From a bacterium (GTDB taxonomy: Bacteria > Verrucomicrobiota > Verrucomicrobiia > Limisphaerales > UBA11358), in contig JAJXXI010000286.1 in the NCBI GenBank assembly GCA_021781185.1, forward strand, positions 1 to 5,557: a stretch of 5,557 bases of DNA, read 5' to 3'. Positions 1-5,171 of this stretch are shown here, in pieces. The notes beneath the pieces are model-generated. The model saw nothing but the letters and a program-made list of their open reading frames with translations, did no database searches and was not told the origin of the DNA. The translations under genes and the position numbers were made by a program. Each line of letters begins with the position of its first letter. Position 1 is the first letter of the stretch.

Positions 1-165
1 CACCACCACTTGCCGCAAATAATCCCCCACCGGCCGACCGGCTCCCAAGTAATGCCGGGCCGCCAGTTGCTCGTCAAACCACCCAACCTCGTCGGCCAGC
101 GGCACCCGTACTTCGATCGCCGACTCGCTCGTTTTCGTTGGCACACAGTCAGAATCCAGTTTCAT
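1..165 (-). CDS. DUF4338 / DruA-like protein, N-terminal fragment (runs off window)
   Basis: An open frame begins with ATG at 165 and stays open to the window edge, giving 55 residues. The translation starts MKLDSDCVPTK and contains VRVPLADEVGWFDEQLAARHYLG followed by GAGRPVGDYLRQVVV, split here for length. The 'ARHYLG...GR.VGDYLRQVV' pattern is what I recognise as the N-terminal region of DUF4338 proteins, the family of the Druantia defence protein DruA. Many relatives are instead linked to transposable elements, so a defence role cannot be assigned from this fragment. The catalytic or C-terminal part is outside the window. No clear Shine-Dalgarno sequence precedes the ATG. Family assignment rests on memory of the motif over a short stretch, so it is moderate; that the frame is coding is more secure because the sequence is clearly protein-like. 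Confidence 0.62.
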   Translation of the reverse strand, partial: MKLDSDCVPTKTSESAIEVRVPLADEVGWFDEQLAARHYLGAGRPVGDYLRQVVV

Positions 166-511
166 CCAATCTAATCCACCACAAATCCAGCGGTTGGTTT
201 AGCAAAATCTTTTAGCCCTGAGCACCAGCCACTTCCACCCAACAAAAAAAAGACCCTGAACCTGGCACGGCGAAGATGTATCACATACACGACTTTTGGG
301 CCTGTTCTGGTATGATGGCGGGTTTATTTACGGACAGGTTCGGTCATCCAGCGGTCGACCCGCGGACACGTTACGCTCAGAACAGCGGACAATGGCGGAC
401 ATTTGGCGGATTGAAAACAGATTGCAGGCGGTTGGTATGTCATCATGCTGCGTTGGGGAATCAAATGACCCGTCGCTGTTGCCAACGGAAAGGAATCCGC
501 CGGCGCTTGGA

Positions 512-549
512 CTGTCCGGCTTTTCTGCGGGCACTCGAAAACCGGACAG
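512..549. repeat. 13-bp stem-loop
   Basis: Arms 512-525 (CTGTCCGGCTTTTC) and 537-549 (GAAAACCGGACAG) pair over 13 base pairs with one bulged C (520) and an 11-base loop. No T-run follows on either strand, so it is not a standard intrinsic terminator. It lies 32 bp from the larger palindrome at 582-689, and the two could belong to one structured element. The pairing is read directly from the sequence; a function is not implied. Confidence 0.7.
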
Positions 550-581
550 ACCAATCGCCTCTGGTCAAACCTAGACGGTCG

Positions 582-689
582 CGCACTCACCGCCCGTTCC
601 TGACCCACGCTCCACTTCGCCGTCGTTCGTTTATGCCACTGCCGACTTGCTTCGTTCCGCTTCGGGTTCAGGAACGCCCGGTCAGTGCG
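582..689. repeat. 108-bp imperfect palindrome (25/26-bp inverted arms)
   Basis: The left arm at 582-606 and the right arm at 664-689 are reverse complements over 22 of 25 positions plus one single-base bulge (T667 or its neighbour). The core CGTTCCTGA (595-603) pairs perfectly with TCAGGAACG (668-676). The 57-base centre (607-663) shows no strong additional pairing. Such long terminal inverted repeats around a very short centre resemble a miniature inverted-repeat element or a structured RNA. I see no convincing target-site duplication outside the arms, nor integron attC core sites (RYYYAAC/GTTRRRY). The repeat itself is certain; the identity is open. Confidence 0.7.
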
Positions 690-774
690 TTTGAATTGTC
701 AGAAATGTCTCGGCACGGTGTCGGAACATACCGGACGTGTTGCTGTGACGGGCGGGCAAATTGATGGGGGAGTG

Positions 775-793
775 TCCACACGATTTGTGTGGA
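775..793. repeat. 7-bp hairpin beside the intron 3' junction
   Basis: TCCACAC (775-781) and GTGTGGA (787-793) form a perfect 7-bp stem around the loop GATTT. It lies 9 bp inside the 3' exon, next to the intron end at 803. Some group II introns, notably class C, choose hairpins as targets. This intron looks like the chloroplast-like class, so the proximity may be chance. No T-run is present. Confidence 0.5.
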
Positions 794-802
794 TTACAGG
801 TT

Positions 803-840
803 GTCGGGTAAGGAAGCGGCATTGCTGCCGCTCCCTCCCC
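803..840 (-). ncRNA. Group II intron domain VI with branch-point A
   Basis: Reading the minus strand from 840, the stem pairs GGG (840-838) with CCC (808-806) and, after a bulged A at 809, AGGGAGCGGC (836-827) with the segment 820-811, allowing G-T wobbles. The loop is AGCAAT (826-821). The bulged A809 lies seven bases from the last intron base (803), as expected for the lariat branch point. This pairing independently fixes the 3' splice site. Confidence 0.85.
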
Positions 841-843
841 TCA

Positions 844-878
844 GAACCGGACGTGAAGGTTATCCCTTCATCCGGCTC
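844..878 (-). ncRNA. Group II intron domain V (catalytic hairpin)
   Basis: This 35-nt hairpin begins GAGCCGGA (878-871) and ends TCCGGTTC (851-844). These two segments form the eight-pair lower helix. A two-base CG bulge (853-852) follows, then TGAAGG pairing with CCTTCA as the upper helix, capped by the loop GATAA (864-860). The AGC at 877-875 is the metal-binding catalytic triad of group II ribozymes. The length, the bulge and the triad all match domain V, the most conserved part of these introns. Confidence 0.93.
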
Positions 879-913
879 AAGCCGTTACAAGACTCCGCAA
901 AACGCGGAGCCGG

Positions 914-2431
914 TCAACCTGACTTTGACAACCCAGCTTCTCGACGATGAATGCCAAACTTCTTGAAGAACGCACGGTCTTCAAAGTAGTCGTGCCACTG
1001 CGGGTCGAGCGGATTCGCCTCTGCCCGGACCTTGACGTAACGCCGGATTTTGGTTTCGGTCGGATAAACCAACCGCGACCAGACGGGTTTCCCCGCCGAC
1101 GTCCGTTCGCCCGTGTCCGCCGCAAAGTCCCAGGCGCGTCGTCCGCCAAACCGCCAGTATTTACTGGCGATCCAGCGGCGCGGTTTGCCGGGATGTCTGC
1201 GTTTGGCCCATTGCCAGAGGGTTTGCCACATCGCATTTTCCACTTTCTTGAACGTCTGCATCGCCACGATGTGGCGATGGTAGTTCACCCAGCCACGGAT
1301 GACCGGGTTGAGTTGAACGATCAAGTTTTCCTGACTGGCTCCGCGATTTTGACGCACCAGCTTCCGCACCTTTTCCAGAAAAGTATGCGTGTTCTTCTGG
1401 GATGGCCGGATAATCAGCTTGCCGTCAAACTTGCGGAGGTGCTGTCCGAGGAAGTCGAACCCTTGCTCGATGTGCGTGATGCAGGTTTTCTCTGGCGAGA
1501 GCTGCAAGCCCCGGTCGTGCAGAAACTGCTCGACCAGCGGCCTGACTTCATTTTCCAGCACGTCCTTGGTCGCGCCGGTGATGATGAAGTCATCCGCATA
1601 CCGAATGAGGTGTATCTTGGGATTGACGATGGCTCCGTTCACGCGCTTCTTGGGGAAGCGTTGTTTCAGGAGAGTTTCCAATCCGTCCAATGTCAGGTTC
1701 GCCAGCGTGGGCGAGATAATCCCGCCCTGTGGTGTGCCTGCCTCGGTGGGAAACAGGGTTCGATTTTCCATGAAGCCCGCCTTGAGCCATTGACGCAGCA
1801 CGACCTTGTCAGTGGGAATGTGCCGGAGCATCCATTCGTGATTGATGTTGTCAAAACATCCACGAATGTCTCCTTCCAGCACCCACTCGGCATGGGCGTT
1901 ACCGCCGCCCCGCAACGCGAGGAAGCAGTGTCCAATGGCATCCGCCGGACAGCGTTCAGGCCGGAAGCCGTAGGAGTTTTTGTCCGCCGTGGTTTCCGCG
2001 ACGGGCAGCAACGCCAGCAGATGCAATGCCTGCATGGCGCGGTCTGTCATCGTCGGGATGCCCAGCGGTCGCAACTTCCCATTGGCCTTCGGAATGTGGA
2101 CTCGCCGCAGCGGTTGCGGCTGATAGCCGCGCCGCTTCAACAAGCCCAGTGCTTTGTGTTTCGCCGCCGGGGTGCTCCATATCTTACCGTCCACTCCCGG
2201 CGTGCGTTTGCCTTGATGGTCAGTCACTCGTTTCACGGACAAGGCTTTGCCGGAAAACGAGCAGGTCAGCAGCCGTTGCAGAGCTTTAACCTTGCCCCAA
2301 CGCTTTTCCTGTGTTGCCTTGACGATACGCGCTTGCAGCCTTCTGACGTGTCGTTCACATTGAGTCCAGTCAATCTGTTCCCAAGTGGTGACGTTGCCGG
2401 AGGACGCACACGCGGATTGGTCTGCGTTCAT
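914..2431 (-). CDS. ltrA: Group II intron reverse transcriptase/maturase (LtrA-like)
   Basis: This intron-encoded protein reverse-transcribes the intron RNA after it inserts into DNA and also helps the intron fold and splice. The 505-aa product has an RVT_N-type N-terminus (about 15-80), then TPGVDG (77-82), IPKANGKLRPLGIPT (113-127), NSYGFRP (152-158), GDIRGCFDNI with the first catalytic Asp (187-196), GTPQGGIISP (232-241) and the polymerase box YADD (278-281). The maturase (GIIM) region includes LNPVIRGWVNYHRHI (375-389) and a basic RRHPGKPRRW...KYW stretch (411-426). The C-terminus ends in EANPLDPQWHDYFE without the HNH endonuclease found in many relatives. I chose ATG 2431 because AGGAGG sits 9 bases upstream. 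An in-frame GTG at 2506 would add 25 arginine-rich residues that do not look conserved. No frameshift or missing catalytic residue is seen, so it is probably functional. Confidence 0.96.
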   Translation of the reverse strand: MNADQSACASSGNVTTWEQIDWTQCERHVRRLQARIVKATQEKRWGKVKALQRLLTCSFSGKALSVKRVTDHQGKRTPGVDGKIWSTPAAKHKALGLLKRRGYQPQPLRRVHIPKANGKLRPLGIPTMTDRAMQALHLLALLPVAETTADKNSYGFRPERCPADAIGHCFLALRGGGNAHAEWVLEGDIRGCFDNINHEWMLRHIPTDKVVLRQWLKAGFMENRTLFPTEAGTPQGGIISPTLANLTLDGLETLLKQRFPKKRVNGAIVNPKIHLIRYADDFIITGATKDVLENEVRPLVEQFLHDRGLQLSPEKTCITHIEQGFDFLGQHLRKFDGKLIIRPSQKNTHTFLEKVRKLVRQNRGASQENLIVQLNPVIRGWVNYHRHIVAMQTFKKVENAMWQTLWQWAKRRHPGKPRRWIASKYWRFGGRRAWDFAADTGERTSAGKPVWSRLVYPTETKIRRYVKVRAEANPLDPQWHDYFEDRAFFKKFGIHRREAGLSKSG

Positions 2432-2440
2432 TTGCGGTCT

Positions 2441-2446
2441 CCTCCT
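2441..2446 (-). promoter_or_regulatory. Ribosome binding site of the intron maturase
   Basis: AGGAGG on the minus strand, within AGGAGGAGA, lies 9 bases before ATG 2431. It is a near-perfect Shine-Dalgarno sequence and decides the start against the upstream GTG at 2506. In group II introns this site often lies in domain IV, where the maturase also binds its own RNA. Confidence 0.85.
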
Positions 2447-2854
2447 GCGAAGGTTCTGCGAGTTCTCTCGCCACGAACGACCCGCTGGAAGTCTGCCCGT
2501 TTGCACGGCGGGACGATGTTGCCGTCCCTATCCGTTCCATTACAGAACGGCATTCGCTTTTTCCAGCATCCCTTGCCCGCCACCCCATCAGCGTTCCTTG
2601 CGGACGCGCCTGCCTCCACTCGAAGGCGGAATGTCGGGTTTATCATGTTTGGTTGCAATGACACGAATGAATTAACCCCTGCTTCACACACCGGCAGTTG
2701 TGTCTGTCCGCGTGCTCCCTGCGTCCGCAGGAGCAACCCACTGCGCGCCTTTTGGCCAGAGCCTGTCAGCGTTTTTGGCTCTTTGAGTATGACGATGCCC
2801 ACAGCAGTTCACTTGTGTTGGGTGTTTCATCCAGCCTGTCCTTCCGACCGCATT

Positions 2855-2861
2855 AACGCTC
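2855..2861 (-). other. EBS1 (exon-binding site 1) of the intron
   Basis: GAGCGTT (2861-2855) can pair with the last seven bases of the 5' exon, GGCGCTC (3055-3049), through five Watson-Crick and two G-T pairs. It is about 187 nt from the intron 5' end, a plausible place for EBS1 in domain I. The pairing supports both the 5' splice site and retargeting rules for this intron. The assignment is by complementarity only. Confidence 0.6.
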
Positions 2862-3048
2862 GCAGTCGCAGAAACCACCTCGCAGCAGTTTCTTCATCAT
2901 CACGATGGAAGCATGTTGTTCCGGCAGCTTCTGACCCGACCGTTGCCAGTCGCGCCAGTGCCGGTAGGCTACTGCGAACGGAATCGCAGCTTCGGCTTAC
3001 GAATTTTATTTCATATAGAACAATCATTGTAACCACTTCATTTCACAC

Positions 3049-3238
3049 GAGCGCCGTTCTCCTTGGCACCAACCAGGAGAACTCCGGGCTTTCGGTGTTC
3101 GGGAAGGTCGTTGGCAAAGGCACAAACCGCCTGCCGGCCTTTTTCGGCCGCATCAGCGCTCCAGCTTTCTTTGCGCTCAGCCAGATCGGACTCCGTATCC
3201 ATCAGGAGCGCTTCCAACTCATTGTCCGAATATCTCAT
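3049..3238 (-). pseudogene. AlbA_2 (Schlafen-type) domain gene, 5' part interrupted by the intron
   Basis: ATG 3238 opens a frame of 63 codons before the intron: MRYSDNELEALLMDTESDLA, then ERKESW, FANDLPEHRKPGVLLVGAKE and NGA. The 'LAERKESW...AVCAFANDLP...GVLLVGAKENG' pattern is typical of the N-terminus of AlbA_2/Schlafen-like putative DNA-binding proteins, which are usually several hundred residues long. The intron breaks it at the conserved G-x-K-x-N-G motif, in the third codon base context C|intron. Read unspliced, the frame stops 12 bases further on, at 3038. If spliced to 802, the frame continues for 34 codons to a stop at 699, but that tail does not resemble AlbA_2. No clear Shine-Dalgarno sequence precedes the start. 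I infer a broken gene; the family call is fairly sure. Confidence 0.8.
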
Positions 3239-3353
3239 GATCGTTGCGAAATAGTGTAACCGATGTGCAAGTGAGATGCGAGCCAGCGTTTTTGGAGAGG
3301 CTGCACAAATTGAAGAACAAGGTGATGCGAGGTATTCACCATGATTGCAAACG

Positions 3354-3407
3354 GGCCAATCCGGGAAACCTGGTCAGACTTGCGATTGGCCAGTGTTTCC
3401 AGTCTGA
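3354..3407. repeat. Overlapping inverted repeats downstream of the TIGR01777 gene
   Basis: Three pairings compete in 54 bp: GGCCAATC (3354-3361) with GATTGGCC (3384-3391), perfect over 8; TCAGACT (3374-3380) with AGTCTGA (3401-3407), perfect over 7; and GGAAACCTGG (3364-3373) with CCAGTGTTTCC (3390-3400), with one extra base. They lie just past the stop of the minus-strand epimerase gene and could end its transcript. No T-run follows on the minus strand, so I do not call a Rho-independent terminator. The rest of the 3239-3412 gap holds nothing I can recognise. Confidence 0.45.
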
Positions 3408-3412
3408 TAAAA

Positions 3413-4333
3413 TCAGGTTCCGGGACACAAATCACTTAACGCCGGCGCCAGTTCCGGGAACTGGAACTGGAAGCCGGCGTCCAGGAGCTTTTGCGCGGAG
3501 CAACGCTGGCTGACCAGGGCGAGGGATCCTTCGGTACCCATGAGCCGCGCGCCCAGTTTTACGGCCAGGGCCGGCGCGGGCGGACTCCAGGGCCGGTGCA
3601 GCGCCCCCCGTAATTCGCGCATAAACTCCGCATTGGTCACCGGCGCGGGGGCCACGGCATTATACGTCCCGGCCAGCGCCGGATTCGCCACCGCTGCGGC
3701 AAAAATCCCCACCACGTCGGCCAGATGAATCCAACTGAGGTACTGCCTTCCGGACCCGGCGGAACCGCCGAGAAACCAACGGGTCAGCCGCGCCAGCACA
3801 GGCAAAGCCCCGCCCTCGCGCCCCAGCACAAAACCAATCCGTAACACCGCGCGGCGCGTGGCGGGCAGGGTGGCTGAGGTGAAAGCGGTTTCCCATTCCC
3901 GGCAAACTTCCGCCAAGCGGTCCCGGCCATGGGGCGCGCTCTCGGCGCACAGCCGGTCGCCTGTGTCCCCGTAAAATCCGGTGGCGCTGGCCTGCACCCA
4001 CACCGACGGCGGCGATGGCGACTGCGCCATGGCGGCGGCGATGGCCTTTACCGATTGGACACGTGAGCGGATGATTTCCCGGAGGTTTTCGGGTGTGTGC
4101 CGGCAATTGATGCTGCGACCCGTCAGATTGATCACGGCGGCGGCTCCAGCCAGACATTGCCCCCATTCGTCCGGCTTTTCGCCGTCCCAGCAAATCTCCC
4201 GCACCCCATCGTTCCGCTCGCGCGGTCGGCGGGTCAGGACAAACACTGGTCGCCCGTGCGCAACGAATTCCCGCGCCAGCGCGTTCCCGATGAACCCACT
4301 GCCGCCGGCGATCACAATTGGCTGTTCACTCAT
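3413..4333 (-). CDS. TIGR01777 family NAD(P)-binding epimerase-like protein (YfcH/SDR39U1 type)
   Basis: This 306-aa protein is an atypical extended short-chain dehydrogenase, a cytosolic NAD(P)-binding family whose substrate is not known; the E. coli member is YfcH. The Rossmann motif GGSGFIG is at 10-16 near the N-terminus. NLTGRSINCRHT (69-80) and SATGFYG (116-122) are family signatures, with the tyrosine in place of the classical SDR YxxxK. VLRIGFVLGREGGAL (163-177) and WIHLADVVG (201-209) follow. The C-terminus, with EGSLALVSQRCSAQKLLDAGF (268-288), is the DUF1731 domain. The length is normal for the family. It is preceded by the DUF309 gene with only 7 bp between stop and start, so the two are probably co-transcribed. 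No strong Shine-Dalgarno sequence is visible, which suits translation coupled to the upstream gene. No defect is seen. Confidence 0.95.
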   Translation of the reverse strand: MSEQPIVIAGGSGFIGNALAREFVAHGRPVFVLTRRPRERNDGVREICWDGEKPDEWGQCLAGAAAVINLTGRSINCRHTPENLREIIRSRVQSVKAIAAAMAQSPSPPSVWVQASATGFYGDTGDRLCAESAPHGRDRLAEVCREWETAFTSATLPATRRAVLRIGFVLGREGGALPVLARLTRWFLGGSAGSGRQYLSWIHLADVVGIFAAAVANPALAGTYNAVAPAPVTNAEFMRELRGALHRPWSPPAPALAVKLGARLMGTEGSLALVSQRCSAQKLLDAGFQFQFPELAPALSDLCPGT

Positions 4334-4340
4334 GGCGAAA

Positions 4341-4730
4341 TCACGTTAGCAACCCCAACTGCGGCGGCCGGGCCGGGGTGAGGGGATTTACCAAATACCG
4401 GCCTTGCTCCAACTGATCCAGCCAGTCCGCGATCAAATGCCGCACAGCATTTAAATCCAGGCATTGATGCGTCGTCGGATACGCTTCAAGGTTGCGCCAG
4501 GCGAGTTTGAACAGGGCGGCGGACGGTGGCAGACGGTTTTTCTGGAGATGCACAAAGGCGCCGGCCAGTTGGATGAGCCCTTTGTAAAAATTCCCGTCGG
4601 GCCCCTTTTTATCCGCCAGCCACAAATCCTCGAGGACATCGTGCGCCTCATAAAACCACTGGCGGTTGAAACAGTCAAAATAACCGAGATAGTGCGCATC
4701 CAGGTCCCGGCCTTGAAACGACTCGATCAT
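4341..4730 (-). CDS. DUF309 domain-containing protein
   Basis: This 129-aa protein of unknown function carries the DUF309 signature: FNRQWFYEAHDVLEDLW (21-37), in which EAH-x-x-LE is the conserved motif, followed by FYKGLIQLAGAFVHLQKN (48-65) and a helical segment ALFKLAWRNLEAYP (72-85). The family forms small helical, probably soluble proteins. The gene is first in a two-gene unit with the TIGR01777 protein and divergent from the 93-aa protein on the plus strand. The start is uncertain: ATG 4730 gives a normal-length product but has no Shine-Dalgarno sequence. A GTG 30 bases upstream (RVSHKS...) and a TTG at 4835 are in frame; the latter would add 35 residues that look non-conserved and would nearly overlap the divergent gene. 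Confidence 0.87.
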   Translation of the reverse strand: MIESFQGRDLDAHYLGYFDCFNRQWFYEAHDVLEDLWLADKKGPDGNFYKGLIQLAGAFVHLQKNRLPPSAALFKLAWRNLEAYPTTHQCLDLNAVRHLIADWLDQLEQGRYLVNPLTPARPPQLGLLT

Positions 4731-4846
4731 GCGGGCGATGCGGGCGCTTTTGTGGCTCACCCGGCCAAGATAACGTTTCCAGAAGAGAATACAAATAACT
4801 TGAAACGCAGGCGTCCAGGGTGCAGGTTGAATCAAAGAAAAAACCT

Positions 4847-5128
4847 ATGAAAACCAAATTAATGACGCTGCTGGTGGTCGCGCTGCTGGGCTGGGGCGGG
4901 GTGACGCCGGCGCGCGCCAGCGAGGATGCCCTGATGGTAACGGGCGATGTGATCTTCACGCGGCCGGTCTGTTTGCTGGCCACGGTGTTAGGCTCGGTGC
5001 TCTTTGTGGTGGCGCTGCCCGTTGCGGCCACGTCCGGCAGCATCCATGACACCGCCTACGTGCTGGTCAAACAGCCTGCGGCGGCGACCTTTACCCGGCC
5101 ACTCGGCGATTTTTCGGCCCTGCGGTAA
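4847..5128 (+). CDS. Small exported/membrane protein of unknown function
   Basis: This 93-aa protein starts MKTKLMTLLVVALLGWGG, a typical signal peptide with likely cleavage after Ala-Arg-Ala at 22-24. A second hydrophobic segment spans about 41-60 (VCLLATVLGSVLFVVALPVA). The pattern 'GDVIFTRPVCLLATVLGSVL...P' ending in 'FTRPLGDF' (82-89) repeats an FTRP motif at 37-40 and 82-85. I recall small proteins of this shape in proteobacteria, sometimes mislabelled as transporters, but know no function. With the signal cleaved it would have one membrane span; otherwise two. ATG 4847 is preferred over an in-frame GTG at 4820 because it puts the signal peptide at the N-terminus and has a purine-rich AAAGAAAAA just upstream as a weak ribosome site. 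It is divergent from DUF309 and 43 bp before parB. Confidence 0.8.
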   Translation: MKTKLMTLLVVALLGWGGVTPARASEDALMVTGDVIFTRPVCLLATVLGSVLFVVALPVAATSGSIHDTAYVLVKQPAAATFTRPLGDFSALR

Positions 5129-5136
5129 CCCGTAAA

Positions 5137-5165
5137 TTGACAAGCTCGCCTTCCTGCGACACTCT
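5137..5165 (+). promoter_or_regulatory. Possible parB promoter
   Basis: TTGACA at 5137-5142 is a perfect -35 box. Seventeen bases later, CACTCT (5160-5165) is a poor -10 box. If used, transcription would start at about 5172, the A of the parB ATG, giving a leaderless message. The absence of any Shine-Dalgarno sequence before parB agrees with this. The -10 match is weak, so confidence is low. Confidence 0.3.
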
Positions 5166-5171
5166 GCCCGC

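Larger units (their letters stand above)
166..802. other. Gene-free, hairpin-rich spacer between DruA-like gene and intron
   Basis: This 637-bp stretch has several open frames of 60-160 codons on both strands, but none gives a recognisable or protein-like translation. They are rich in Arg, Cys, Pro and Ser, as expected of chance frames in GC-rich DNA, and they overlap one another. What stands out is secondary structure: hairpins at 512-549 and 775-793 and a long imperfect palindrome at 582-689, listed separately. A run of eight or more A residues at 242-250 reads as a T-run on the minus strand, but I could not find a convincing stem before it, so I do not call a terminator. Since the intron lies in the same orientation as the broken AlbA_2 gene, this is where the missing 3' exon should begin, yet no AlbA_2 continuation is visible. 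Confidence 0.6.
803..3048 (-). mobile_element. Group II intron (chloroplast-like, IIB-type), apparently complete
   Basis: This is a self-splicing retroelement of about 2246 nt on the minus strand. The 5' end is set at GTGTG (3048-3044), matching the GUGYG consensus. The 3' end is set at C803, after ACCCGAC. Three things support these limits. The last seven bases upstream of the intron, GGCGCTC (3055-3049), pair with GAGCGTT (2861-2855) in domain I as IBS1/EBS1. Domain V (878-844) has the AGC triad and a CG bulge. Domain VI has an unpaired A at 809, seven bases from the 3' end. Domain IV carries an intact reverse transcriptase/maturase. About 617 nt of domain I-III sequence precedes that gene, normal for the class. 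The chloroplast-like class is inferred from the RT, which has an RVT_N region and lacks HNH. All core parts look intact, so it may still splice and move. I could not identify EBS2 with confidence. Confidence 0.88.
2432..3048 (-). ncRNA. Group II intron domains I-III (ribozyme 5' part)
   Basis: These 617 bases between the 5' splice site and the maturase start carry no credible gene and have the length expected for the ribozyme scaffold. The 5' end reads GTGTGAAATG. EBS1 is at 2861-2855. I have not drawn the complete fold by eye. The boundaries between domains I, II, III and the start of IV are therefore not assigned. Confidence 0.75.

Noticed and set aside
582..689. Integron attC site
   Set aside because: The arms lack the RYYYAAC and GTTRRRY core sites, and no integrase or cassette is nearby.
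276..764. A 162-codon plus-strand frame in the spacer
   Set aside because: The composition is Arg/Cys/Pro-rich, no family is recognised, and it overlaps the palindromes and competing frames on both strands.
2229..2240. parS-like half site (GTTTCACG) within the RT gene
   Set aside because: Only one half of the palindrome matches, and it lies inside a mobile intron.
2432..2506. Upstream GTG start for the maturase
   Set aside because: The added 25 residues are Arg-rich and unlike RVT_N starts, and AGGAGG sits inside this segment serving ATG 2431.
947..3259. A 770-codon open frame on the plus strand
   Set aside because: It is antisense to the intron maturase and to the ribozyme. Its translation has no recognisable domain, and the RT on the other strand has all its motifs plus a strong ribosome site.
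2767..3295. 12-bp direct repeat CAGCGTTTTTGG at 2767-2778 and 3284-3295
   Set aside because: About one such match is expected by chance in a window of this size, and the flanks do not extend it.
3235..3513. Short frames on both strands between the AlbA_2 and epimerase genes
   Set aside because: They start with alternative codons, overlap known genes at their ends and show no recognisable protein features.
4731..4835. TTG start at 4835 for the DUF309 gene
   Set aside because: The extra 35 residues do not resemble the family, and they would fill the intergenic space of the divergent gene.
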